From contig JAVKIE010000011.1 in the NCBI GenBank assembly GCA_031459615.1, positions 10,002 through 74,001 on the forward strand: 64,000 nucleotides of DNA, read 5' to 3'. The notes under the pieces were generated by a model. That model saw only the letters and a program-made list of their open reading frames with translations, searched no databases and was not told the DNA's origin. Every line of letters starts with the position of its first letter. Within the stretch, counting starts at the first letter, position 1. Position numbers and translations under genes: made by a program. Positions 41,999-50,190 of the stretch are shown piece after piece. Origin of the DNA: Calidihabitans tengchongensis (GTDB taxonomy: Bacteria > Sysuimicrobiota > Sysuimicrobiia > Sysuimicrobiales > Kaftiobacteriaceae).

Positions 41999-42790
41999 CT
42001 AGGCGAGGGCGAGGTCTTCGTCCAAGAGGTCTGTGAGGAACATGTGGCCGGGAGCGTGGGTGATGAGCAGCTCGATCCGGGCACGCAGGGCCACAGCCTG
42101 CGGTGTCACCCCGCAGGCCCAGAACACGGGAACCTCACCTTCCCGGACCTCCACAGGATCGCCGAAGTCAGGCCTGCCGAGATCCTGGATGCCGATCGCC
42201 TCCGGGGCGCCGATGTGTACGGGCCCCCCGTGGGCGAGGGGATAGCGGGAGGTCACCTGGACCGTCCTGGGCAGGAGATGCGAAGGGACGGGCCTCATGC
42301 TGACCACCATGGGCCCCTGGAAGGGGCCAGAGACCTTGCAGGGGATCGAGGTGACGTACATGGGGACGTTGACCCCGGCCTCCATGTGGCGCACGGGGAT
42401 CCCCGCGCGCCGCATGGCGTGCTCGAAGGTGAAACTGCACCCCAGCAGGAAGGCTACGAGATCATCCCTCCATAAGCTTTTCAGATCGGTCACCTCGGCC
42501 GTGAGGGTCCCACGCTCGTATATCCGGTACTTGGGGAGGTCGGTGCGGAGGTCCGCTCCCTGAGCCGTGTAGCGGGGGCGCGGATCTCCGGGATCGGTCA
42601 CCTCCAGCAGGGGACACGGCTTCGGATTCCGCTGGCAGAACACCAGGAAGTCGTAGGCCAGGGCCCGTGGGACGATGACGAGGTTGGCCTGCGCATGGCC
42701 CGGCGCCAGGCCTGCCGTCGGCCTCGTCCACTCCCCGCGCCGAATGCGCTCCCTCCACTCTTTGGGTGCACGGGACGGAGTCTCGACCAT
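41999..42790 (-). CDS. DUF1445 protein (putative hydro-lyase; D-glutamate cyclase family)
   Basis: DUF1445/COG4336 protein of 263 aa, the standard size for bacterial members. Conserved blocks: the N-terminal RRGEWTRPTAGLAPGHAQANL, DFLVFCQRNPKPCPLLEV, DLRTDLPKYRIY, LLGCSFTFEHAM and the C-terminal THAPGHMFLTD. In mammals the same domain belongs to D-glutamate cyclase, which turns D-glutamate into 5-oxo-D-proline; most bacterial members are untested. Here it is 1.15 kb from hyuAB with only the IS in between, on the opposite strand, which makes a 5-oxoproline-related role attractive. ATG start chosen by family alignment. Confidence 0.85.
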   Translation of the reverse strand: MVETPSRAPKEWRERIRRGEWTRPTAGLAPGHAQANLVIVPRALAYDFLVFCQRNPKPCPLLEVTDPGDPRPRYTAQGADLRTDLPKYRIYERGTLTAEVTDLKSLWRDDLVAFLLGCSFTFEHAMRRAGIPVRHMEAGVNVPMYVTSIPCKVSGPFQGPMVVSMRPVPSHLLPRTVQVTSRYPLAHGGPVHIGAPEAIGIQDLGRPDFGDPVEVREGEVPVFWACGVTPQAVALRARIELLITHAPGHMFLTDLLDEDLALA

Positions 42791-42880
42791 CCCGGTGTGT
42801 ACTTTACCTCCTCTTCTCTCCCGGGATCCTGCCGGAGTGGCGCGAACGTGTTCGCGCCCGACCCCGACGCCCGCCCGCCG

Positions 42881-42964
42881 CGCCGACGACGCCGTCGCCC
42901 CGGCCCGGGCCGCCGGCCTGACCCCGTGCGGGCGGCGACCGTACCTCTGCCCTCTCGGGACTAC
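42881..42964 (+). repeat. Direct repeat DR-right (decayed copy of the radical SAM 3' end)
   Basis: Copy of 35741-35825. The first 43 bases match with one change, then a one-base deletion shifts the frame, and the remainder is about 70 % alike and ends in the same CGGGACTAC. The stop codon is not kept. It runs into the stop of the next minus-strand gene. Confidence 0.8.
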
Positions 42965-43806
42965 GGACCGCCTCCCGCCCACCGCCGCAGGCAGGTCCGC
43001 AGGTTGGCCACCAGGCTGCGCCGGGCCGTCACCACGTACAGGGGCGGGCGGCCGGCCCACTCGTACAGGCCCCGCCCCACCCGGGCCACCGGGCGGGGCG
43101 TCCCCCGCTGCTCCAGCAGCCGGCGCAGGTTGTCGATGATGTTGCGGTCCACCTCCAGGGTGGTGTCGATCAGGAACACCGCCAGCTGGGGCCGCAGCGC
43201 CTCGACGCGGCCCAGGAAGCTGTCCAGGCTGGCGGCCTCCACGTTGTAGGGCGGGCTGGCCTTGCACTCCACGTAGGCCAGACCGCCTCCCAGAACGGCC
43301 AGGACGTCGAAGTCGCCTCCCCGGCCGATGTCCCGGATGCGGACGTCCCACGCCGCCGGCGCCGCGAACTCCCGGACGAACACCTGCGCCACGAACCACT
43401 CCAGGGTGTCGCCGAAGGCGCGGGGGTGCGGCGCGGCCAGCGCGTAGCCCCGGCCGCGACGGCGCAGCAGCCCGTACCCTTCCAGGCGGGCCAGGGTGGC
43501 CGACACGGTCCGCGTCCCCCACCGCGCCGTCAGGTCCTCCACCACCCGCGGGGTCAGGGCGCGGCGCTCGACCGCTTCCTGCAGCAGGCGGCGGAAGTGG
43601 TACCGGTGCAGGTCCGCGTAGAACCGATCCACCCGGTCGGAAGAGAGCGGGCTCGGCAGCAGCAGGCGGTCGACCGGCGAGTGCGGACCGGGCTGCCAGC
43701 CGCGCTGGCGCAGGGCGGCGTCCACGGCCCCGGCCGCCAGACGCCGCTCCAGGGCCTCCACCCGGCCGGCCAGGTCTCTTAGCACCGCACCGACATCCGG
43801 CTCCAT
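42961..43806 (-). CDS. Winged-helix plus PD-(D/E)XK nuclease-like protein
   Basis: Unassigned protein of 281 aa with two recognisable parts. Residues 1-50 contain a short coiled coil (VGAVLRDLAGRVEALERRL). Residues about 70-130 look like a winged helix (ALTPRVVEDLTARWGTRTVSATLARLEGYGLLRRRGRGYAL). Residues 135-225 carry a PD-(D/E)XK pattern: an upstream Glu (LEWFVAQVF), GGDFDVLAVLGGGLAYVECKAS (Asp, then Glu-x-Lys on the next strand) and a following helix. Such proteins can be nucleases, often in defence or repair, but no partner gene is adjacent. ATG start. The 3' end overlaps DR-right. Confidence 0.6.
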   Translation of the reverse strand: MEPDVGAVLRDLAGRVEALERRLAAGAVDAALRQRGWQPGPHSPVDRLLLPSPLSSDRVDRFYADLHRYHFRRLLQEAVERRALTPRVVEDLTARWGTRTVSATLARLEGYGLLRRRGRGYALAAPHPRAFGDTLEWFVAQVFVREFAAPAAWDVRIRDIGRGGDFDVLAVLGGGLAYVECKASPPYNVEAASLDSFLGRVEALRPQLAVFLIDTTLEVDRNIIDNLRRLLEQRGTPRPVARVGRGLYEWAGRPPLYVVTARRSLVANLRTCLRRWAGGGP

Positions 43807-43894
43807 CCCGCGCCCCCCTCAGGGTTCGCGGAGGCGCTGTCCGCCGCCTCCCTGCAGTAGGAGCGGTCCGCCGGCGGGGAGAAAGCCGCAGCAT

Positions 43895-45088
43895 ATGCCC
43901 GAGCTGGCGCTGGAGTGGCTGGGCCTGCTGCTGCGCTGGATCCACGTGATCGCCGGCATCATGTGGATCGGCGACTCCCTGCTGTTCATGTGGATCGACA
44001 GCCACCTCTCCCCCGACCCGCAGGGGCGGCGGGAGGTAACCGGGGTCACCTGGCTGCTCCACGGAGGCGGCTACTACCATCTGGAAAAGCGCCTGCTCGT
44101 CCCCGGCCAGGTTCCTCCCCGGCTGCGGTGGTTCTGGCTGGAAGCGACCACCACCTGGATCTCGGGCTTCCTGCTGCTGATCGTGGTCTACTATATGAGC
44201 GCCGACGCCATGATGGTCGACCCGGCCGTGGCGGCGCTGACCCCCCGCCGGGCGGTGGCGTTCGGCCTGGGGATGCTGGCCGGAGGGTGGCTGGCCTACG
44301 ACCTGTTGTGGCGCAGCGGCCTACGGCATCGGCCCGCGGTGGCGCTGGCCCTGTCCGGAGCCGCGCTGGCCGGGCTGATCTACGCGGCCACGAGCCTGCT
44401 CAGCGCCCGGGCGGCGTACCTGCAGGTGGGGGCGACGCTGGGCACCATCATGGCGGCCAACGTCTGGGTGCACATCCTGCCCCCCCAGTGGCGGATGCTG
44501 CAGGCGGCGCGGGCGGGCCGTCCAGTGGACTACGCCCTGGGCGTTCACGCCAAGACCCGATCCACCCACAACACTTACATCACCTTCCCCGTGATCTTCA
44601 CCATGCTCAGCCAGCACTTCCCGGCGGTGTATGCCGCCCGCCCGCCCTGGCTGGTCCTGCTACTGTTCGTGGTCGCGGGGGCGGGCGCCCGGCACCTGAT
44701 GCTGGTGGGATGGCGCTCCGGGAGGGCGACGGCGGCGGTGACGGCGGCGGCGCTGGTGGGGGTCGTCTATCTGACGGCGGCTCCGGTCCTGTCACGGCGG
44801 GCCGCGCCGCCCCAGCCGGCGGAGGTGCCCGCCCTGGCCGACGTACGCGCGGTCATCGTCCGCCGGTGCGCGGTGTGTCACTCGGACACACCGACCATGC
44901 CCGGGGTCGCGGCCCCTCCGGGCCACGTGCGGATGGATACCCCCGGCCAGATCCGTTCCCTGGCGGCCCGGATCCGGGCGCGGGCGGTCGAGCAGCGGAC
45001 CATGCCTCCCGGCAACATCACCGGGATCACCGACGACGAGCGCGACCTGCTGCGGCGCTGGATCGATGCCGGGGCGCCGCTGCGCTGA
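43895..45088 (+). CDS. puuD: PuuD-type urate hydroxylase with cytochrome c domain
   Basis: Membrane urate oxidase of the PuuD class, 397 aa, which hydroxylates urate to 5-hydroxyisourate and passes electrons to its own cytochrome c domain and the respiratory chain. The N-terminal domain has about eight helices with the marker WIHVIAGIMWIGDSLLFMWID, GGGYYHLEKRL, and HTRSTHNTYITFPV-like HAKTRSTHNTYITFP. The C-terminal 75 residues hold a heme c site CAVCH and the distal Met region (TMPPGNITGIT). No other purine-degradation gene is adjacent. ATG start; ribosome site weak. Confidence 0.9.
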   Translation: MPELALEWLGLLLRWIHVIAGIMWIGDSLLFMWIDSHLSPDPQGRREVTGVTWLLHGGGYYHLEKRLLVPGQVPPRLRWFWLEATTTWISGFLLLIVVYYMSADAMMVDPAVAALTPRRAVAFGLGMLAGGWLAYDLLWRSGLRHRPAVALALSGAALAGLIYAATSLLSARAAYLQVGATLGTIMAANVWVHILPPQWRMLQAARAGRPVDYALGVHAKTRSTHNTYITFPVIFTMLSQHFPAVYAARPPWLVLLLFVVAGAGARHLMLVGWRSGRATAAVTAAALVGVVYLTAAPVLSRRAAPPQPAEVPALADVRAVIVRRCAVCHSDTPTMPGVAAPPGHVRMDTPGQIRSLAARIRARAVEQRTMPPGNITGITDDERDLLRRWIDAGAPLR

Positions 45089-45180
45089 CGCGGGCGGGAG
45101 AGAGGTCCTGCAGGGAGCCCCCGCCCGTCCCGGCGAACTTTAGTGCCATTCTCACGGCACGGCGGGAGGCATCTCCCCCG

Positions 45181-45672
45181 CCCACCGCCGACGGGGACGG
45201 ACACTCGTCCGCCTACGACGACCGCCGCCGCCTGCTGTTTGCGGCCGACGAGGACTTCTGCAAGACGTCCGGGCCGGGAATCGAGAAGGGATTCGGGTAC
45301 CTGAGGATCTACGACTACAGCCAGCCCGCGCAGCCGGTGCAGATCGGCGAGTACCGGACCCCCAACTCGCGGGGGACCGACGACCAGGCGGCCGGGGACT
45401 ACACCATCCACAACCCCTTCCTGGTGGGCACGGACCTCTACATCTCCTGGTACACCGACGGTGTGCGGGTGGTGGACGTCAGCACCCCGCGCTCGCCGAC
45501 GGAAGTCGCCTATTTCGTGCCGCCGGCGGGCCAGAATCCCGTCAAGCCCAGCCAGCGGTTCGTCCTGACCAACACCACCCAGGTGTGGGGCGTGGTGGTG
45601 GACCCGGCCACGGGGCTGGTGTACGCCAGCGACATGAACACCGGCCTGTGGATCGTGCGTCGGATCCGGTAA
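45181..45672 (+). pseudogene. C-terminal fragment of an LVIVD-repeat protein
   Basis: A frame without any start codon encodes the last ~160 residues of a surface/periplasmic LVIVD propeller protein: LLFAADEDFCKTSGPG, GYLRIYDYSQPAQPVQIGEYRTP, GDYTIHNPFLVGTDLYISWY, VRVVDVSTPRSPTEVAYFVPP and VYASDMNTGLWIVRRIR. Intact relatives are about 400-600 residues with a signal peptide. The frame reads back into the puuD stop region with no ATG/GTG/TTG. The fragment starts about 90 bases after puuD, so the 5' part was lost by deletion. Confidence 0.7.
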
Positions 45673-45745
45673 GGGCCGAGGCGACGCATCCGCGCGTCAG
45701 GCCCCGGCCCTCCCCGCATGCGCGGCGGGCTCCGGCGCCCCGGCC

Positions 45746-46582
45746 TCACCGCGGCAGGGAGAGTGTGATCCTCTCGTATCCCTGCGGAACGGTGAACACC
45801 GCGTCGGGCAGGGGATCCCGGGAAAACCGATCCAGGATCATGGTGGCCGTCTGTCGCCCATCCTCGATCCTGGCGGCCTTCACCACCACCGGAAAGTCGA
45901 CTCCCAGCTCGCCGAACCGCTCGGGCCGGGGATGGACGAGGAGATCACCCCCTTCCAGCGCGGCGGGAAGCCCCACGGTCCTGACGAGGTCCAAGAAGAA
46001 GTCCGCAAATCCGGCCATCACCCGGAACTCCTCCGGACCCAGGCCGACCGCCCGCCCCTCGGCCACCCAGAACCGGCAGGAGACCCACCGGGCGCCCGCC
46101 AGGGATCGGCACCCCTCCACGATCCTCGCCGGCACCCCCTGGACCGTCTCCGTGCCGACGACCCTCGGCGCCTCGCAGAGATCCCGCGGGGCCGTTTCCA
46201 CCCTGCTGAATCCGGGCGGCGTCATCATGCGCTCCATCTGCTCCCGGGCTCCCGGGGGCAGCTGGGAGAGCTGAACCTCCATCCGCTCCCGGACCTGCCG
46301 GATCTGCCGCAGGTCGTCGTCTCCGACCTCCACATAGGACCGGCGGGCGTGGTCCACCACCCACAGCCTCCGCGCGGCGCCGTCGAACAGGAGGCTGATG
46401 GACCGGGCCCCGGCCTGGATGTCCACCCTCAACCGTCCCGGTGTGAGCGACACCGATGCCCGGCTCACGCCGCCCCCCGGCGACCAGCGGTACTCGAGGG
46501 CGACGTCGGCGAAGGCGCTGTCGCCGGCCACGGCGATCAGGGCGACCGCCAGCAACCAGACACATCGCAGGTGCCTTCCCAT
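45746..46582 (-). CDS. Exported DUF4412-like protein
   Basis: Secreted protein of 278 aa with a signal peptide (LRCVWLLAVALIAVAGDSAFA, cleavage near residue 25). The body is beta-rich and looks like DUF4412-type envelope proteins: SLTPGRLRVDIQAGARSISLLFDGAARRLWVVDHARRSY in the first half and GTETVQGVPARIVEGCR, then a terminal FTVPQGYERITL. This fold is related to outer-membrane lipoprotein carriers. Last gene of a three-gene operon of exported proteins, 18 bases after the preceding gene. ATG start with GGAGG just upstream. Function unknown. Confidence 0.7.
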   Translation of the reverse strand: MGRHLRCVWLLAVALIAVAGDSAFADVALEYRWSPGGGVSRASVSLTPGRLRVDIQAGARSISLLFDGAARRLWVVDHARRSYVEVGDDDLRQIRQVRERMEVQLSQLPPGAREQMERMMTPPGFSRVETAPRDLCEAPRVVGTETVQGVPARIVEGCRSLAGARWVSCRFWVAEGRAVGLGPEEFRVMAGFADFFLDLVRTVGLPAALEGGDLLVHPRPERFGELGVDFPVVVKAARIEDGRQTATMILDRFSRDPLPDAVFTVPQGYERITLSLPR

Positions 46583-46600
46583 GGTCCCCCTCCGGAGGTT

Positions 46601-48409
46601 CTACGGGCACGCGCGTTTCTGTTCCGCCACCTGCCGCACGATCGCCGCGAGCTCCCGGATGACCGGGCGGAGGGCTGCCGGGGCGGCGTCGTCAACGGGG
46701 TCCTGGGTTGTGACCGTACGGCCCTGGTAGGTCACCCTGTAGGTGTAGCCGTCCATCACGGGGCGCGCCGGACGGTACTCGGGCAGGAGGCCGGGAAAGC
46801 CGGCCTGGTCCAGCGCCCTCCGCAGGCGCTCGAGGCGTTCCGGTTCCAGGCGCGCGCAGTACGCTGCCCGGTCGCTGTCCACGCGGGCCAGCCCGTCCGG
46901 GAACACCCGCAGGCGTTGCGTCATCCCGGCGATGCCTCCCGCCAGAGAGAACTCCACCAGCAGAGGGACAAACTGGAACCGCACCGTCTGACGGGTCTCG
47001 TTTCCCGCGCGGTCCCGCACGCGCGCTTCCAGCACGTTCTCCCCCTCCTTCAGGAGTTCGCGGCCCACCTGCCCGCTGGCCCGCTCGGGACCCGTCTCCA
47101 GCCGGGCCGAGACGTCGCGGCCGTTCACCCGCACCGCCAGCGAGGCCGGATCCACCCCGCTGACCACGGCCCGATCGCGATACCGGATGACCACCCTCAC
47201 CGACTCGCCGCTCGCCCGGGACCCCGGGCGCGGCTCGTCGATCCACAAAAAGGGCGGGGTCTCGTCGGGGAGAAACGCCAGGGCCAGGGGGCGATCCTCA
47301 TCCCTGGTCATGACCACGATCTCCCCCGTCTCGTTCAGGTCGGCGCCCGTCCCCGCCTTGACACCCGCGCTCACCTCGACGACCTTCCGGGTCGCCAGAT
47401 CCACCACGTAGACGCCGCGCCTGCCGCCGTACTGACCCGCAAACAGCAGGCGCCGGCCGTCCCCGCTCACCCTCAGGGACTGGTCCGGGCCCCACTCCCG
47501 GCCCGGAGGGGTGACGCCCTCGATCGTGTGGAGAACGGCGCCGGTGTTTCCGTCCACGACCGCAATCCCCGCGGCGCGACCGCTCTCCCGGGTCACGTAG
47601 GCCACCCGGCGGCCGTCCAGATCGACCGCCAGCGCCCGGATCTCCCCGCGCTCTCGGGTCAGCTGCCGTGCGCCCGATCCGTCCAGGGCGGCCCGCCACA
47701 CCTGCCCTCCTCGCAGGTAGAAGACCGCGCGGCGCGCCAGCGCCACGGGCGTCAGGCCGTCGGCCTGAGACACCAGCACCCGCAGGCCGGTCCCGTCGGT
47801 GCCGACGGCACCCAGGTACCCGGCGCCCTGCCGACGGTACACCACCACCCGCCCATCCTCGCTCACGGCGGGGGCATTCGCATGATGAAACTGGCTCTCA
47901 TCCGCCCGCAGCGGCCGGGTCAGACGCCGCAGACCCGTGCCGTCGCCGCGCATCGCACAGATCTCCATCTCGGCGAGCTTCAGGTCGCCGGGCGCCACCT
48001 CGCACACGAAGGCGATCACCCGCACCGACCGGTCGAAGGAGACCAGGGTCCCGGCCAGGCGCCTGACCTCGGGAGGCGCCCCCGGAGTGTCCTGCGGGAT
48101 TCTCAGCATCTTAACCCCGTCCAGAGACACCGAGGTGAACGCCAGCGTGCTTTCCCCGGGGACGAAGACGATCCGGTCGCCAAATGCGGCGATCCGGGGA
48201 GTGAACGCATATCCCCGGTGGGGGATCTCCACCACAAACAGGCTTTCGCTTCGGTGCAAGACCGCGACCGCCTGAGGGTCGAAGGGGACGACGATCTTCG
48301 GCGCGACGCGGTGGTAGGCAGCCTGGGCGGCCCCGAAAGGGGGCCACGCCAGCAGCGAGGCCACCAGGCATGCGAGCAGCGCGCGCGCGCCGCGGGATGT
48401 GCGGTCCAT
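46601..48409 (-). CDS. Exported TolB/WD40-type beta-propeller protein with Ig-like and C-terminal domain
   Basis: Secreted protein of 602 aa. Signal peptide of about 30 residues (ARALLACLVASLLAWPPFGAAQA). Residues about 40-350 hold PD40/TolB-type blades (e.g. RRLAGTLVSFDRSVRVIAFVCE, APAVSEDGRVVVYRRQ, SLRVSGDGRRLLFAGQYGGRRGVYVVDLATRK). A beta-sandwich follows (DPASLAVRVNGRDVSARL, GENVLEARVRDRAGNE, about 375-450). The last 130 residues (LERLRRALDQAGFPGL to MDGYTYRVTYQGRTVTT) resemble a small sensor-like domain. Second gene of the exported-protein operon, 16 bases behind the first. Role unknown. Confidence 0.7.
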   Translation of the reverse strand: MDRTSRGARALLACLVASLLAWPPFGAAQAAYHRVAPKIVVPFDPQAVAVLHRSESLFVVEIPHRGYAFTPRIAAFGDRIVFVPGESTLAFTSVSLDGVKMLRIPQDTPGAPPEVRRLAGTLVSFDRSVRVIAFVCEVAPGDLKLAEMEICAMRGDGTGLRRLTRPLRADESQFHHANAPAVSEDGRVVVYRRQGAGYLGAVGTDGTGLRVLVSQADGLTPVALARRAVFYLRGGQVWRAALDGSGARQLTRERGEIRALAVDLDGRRVAYVTRESGRAAGIAVVDGNTGAVLHTIEGVTPPGREWGPDQSLRVSGDGRRLLFAGQYGGRRGVYVVDLATRKVVEVSAGVKAGTGADLNETGEIVVMTRDEDRPLALAFLPDETPPFLWIDEPRPGSRASGESVRVVIRYRDRAVVSGVDPASLAVRVNGRDVSARLETGPERASGQVGRELLKEGENVLEARVRDRAGNETRQTVRFQFVPLLVEFSLAGGIAGMTQRLRVFPDGLARVDSDRAAYCARLEPERLERLRRALDQAGFPGLLPEYRPARPVMDGYTYRVTYQGRTVTTQDPVDDAAPAALRPVIRELAAIVRQVAEQKRACP

Positions 48410-48425
48410 CCTCCGGTCACCTCCC

Positions 48426-49811
48426 TCACCGCACCCGCCGGAAGAGCTCCAGGCTTCCGTCCTGCCGGACCGTCAGAAGGTAGCGCCAGTCATCGGTCAG
48501 CAGCGCGGGCGGATAGGTGAACCGGAATCCGGCCGAGATGGTATTCAGCATCCGCCCCGGCTCCGTCCCGATCCTCTGCACCACGCGCCTCTCGGCGATC
48601 TCCCAGATGACGAGCGTGGCCCAGCCCTCCGGACGCTCCCGCCCGTAGAGGACGGCCGCGTACCGCCCGTCCGGGGAGACGTCGGCGAGACTCTGGAAAT
48701 CCACCTCGGCTCCCGCCGGCCGCACGTACTGGTCCCGGACGGCGAACGTGCGGGGGTCCAGGACGGCAAAACCCCGCGCGCTGGCCACGTACAGCGCGGC
48801 GCCGTCCCGGCTGAAGGCCACGCCGCGCGGAGGCCCGATCCGCCGCAGGGCGGGAGGGTCCGGCAGGCTCAGCGATCCATCGGCCAGGCGGCACACGCCC
48901 AGGTCCGAGAACAGGGCGATGGCCAGGCGGTCGTCCCCCGCCGCCACGCCCCGGATGATGGCCCGGGAGGTTGCTCCACCCAGCAGGAGGCGGTCGAAAT
49001 CCGCGCGACAGCGCGCCATGTCCTGCAGGCTCGCGGCCTCGTAGACCACCACCGCGGCTCCCCCTCCGGCGCGCCGGGTCGCGTACAGGCGCCGACCGTC
49101 GCGCGACCAGCCCAGGGGAGACTGACCGCGCACCTGCGCAAAGTGCACCAGGGCCCCGCCTGTCAGCTCGAACAGCGCGAACGCTTCCTCGGTGGTCTCC
49201 AGGGCCACGAACCGTCCGTCGGGAGACACCCGGAGGTTCAGGGCGTCAATGGGAGCCCGCATCCAGGACTCCTCGCCGTACAGGCGGGCGACGTCCACCG
49301 ACGCGACCTCCACCTCCGCGCGGTCCGGACTCCACACCCGGAGTCCCGCCTCCACGACCACCGGCTGGTTGATGAAGTGCTGGCGGGCCAGGGGCAGGGC
49401 CAGCGTCAGCGCCAGGCGCAGCAGCACAGGGATGCCCCGCGCCGCCGAGGAAAAGAACGGCTGCATCGACCGGACGAGCGGGGGCCGGCCGGCGAGCTCC
49501 TCCTCGAGCTTGCGGGCAATCTCCTCGCTTCTGCGCTCGATCTCCGGCAGGCCTTCGCTCTCGGCGCGCCGGCGGAACTTCTCCCATTCGGCGTCAAACC
49601 ACTCGGCTCGCCGCGCGCGTTCCTCGTCGGTGGGCGGCCGCGTCCGTTCCCGGTAGTACACGACCCGGCCCCCCGGCAGCAGCGCCGCCTGGAAGATCCG
49701 GCCCCCGGGCTCCCGCACCTCGCCGGCGGATTCAAACAGCACCCCGCTCTGCAGCGCACCGGCTGCCAGGACGGGAATCAGCGCCAGTCCGAGAACAGGC
49801 ACCCGTCTCAT
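48426..49811 (-). CDS. Exported beta-propeller protein
   Basis: Secreted protein of 461 aa. Signal peptide MRRVPVLGLALIPVLAAGALQ. A charged helical insert (DEERARRAEWFDAEWEKFRR to ARKLEEELAG, about residues 62-110) interrupts the N-terminal part, followed by a hydrophobic stretch (GIPVLLRLALTLALPLA) that could be a membrane helix. From about 165 to the end there are WD40-like blades (LNLRVSPDGRFVALETTEEAFALFE, GWSRDGRRLYATRR, GVAFSRDGAALYVAS, DVSPDGRYAAVLYG). First gene of the three-gene exported operon. ATG with GGAGGGGGGAGG in front. Function unknown. Confidence 0.7.
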   Translation of the reverse strand: MRRVPVLGLALIPVLAAGALQSGVLFESAGEVREPGGRIFQAALLPGGRVVYYRERTRPPTDEERARRAEWFDAEWEKFRRRAESEGLPEIERRSEEIARKLEEELAGRPPLVRSMQPFFSSAARGIPVLLRLALTLALPLARQHFINQPVVVEAGLRVWSPDRAEVEVASVDVARLYGEESWMRAPIDALNLRVSPDGRFVALETTEEAFALFELTGGALVHFAQVRGQSPLGWSRDGRRLYATRRAGGGAAVVVYEAASLQDMARCRADFDRLLLGGATSRAIIRGVAAGDDRLAIALFSDLGVCRLADGSLSLPDPPALRRIGPPRGVAFSRDGAALYVASARGFAVLDPRTFAVRDQYVRPAGAEVDFQSLADVSPDGRYAAVLYGRERPEGWATLVIWEIAERRVVQRIGTEPGRMLNTISAGFRFTYPPALLTDDWRYLLTVRQDGSLELFRRVR

Positions 49812-50190
49812 CCTCCCCCCTCCTGAACAGCGCGTCCGCTCGGGATGGCGTGGCCGCGCGGGCGGCGATCTCCCCCCGCGGGGGGACGGGACACCCGCGC
49901 CCCCCTCAGGCCCGAAAGGCGGGAATGCCGGCAGACAGGCGTGGAAGCAGCCCGCGTGAACCCTCGGTGATGTGCCCGCTGACGCGGAAAACCGCGATGA
50001 TCGCGTCTGCCGTTCACAGGCACCCGCATCGCGATCCCCCGTCGCGACTTACCCGGAACACAGACGGCAGGGAGAGAAATTCCCCGCGCCCTTTACCGCG
50101 TCCTCCTGCGGCAGGCCGCGCGCCCCCGCTCATTTTTTGGAGAGGCCGCGACGCGAATCGCCTCCTCCCGGAGGGCTTGCCGGGAAGATG
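49812..50190. other. Non-coding region, about 380 bp
   Basis: Upstream of the exported-protein operon and downstream of the SPOR gene. No convincing gene was found. There are several GC-rich inverted runs (CCCCCCGCGGGGGG near 49871) and one CATTTTTTGG T-run near 50133. No known riboswitch pattern was recognised. Confidence 0.4.

Noticed and set aside
45089..45180. In-frame continuation linking puuD to the LVIVD fragment as one fusion protein
   Set aside because: The fragment is in a different frame from puuD, which ends at its own stop after a complete cytochrome c domain.
49812..50190. Riboswitch or small gene in the 380-bp gap
   Set aside because: No known riboswitch consensus could be matched and the open frames are Arg/Pro-rich without a good ribosome site.
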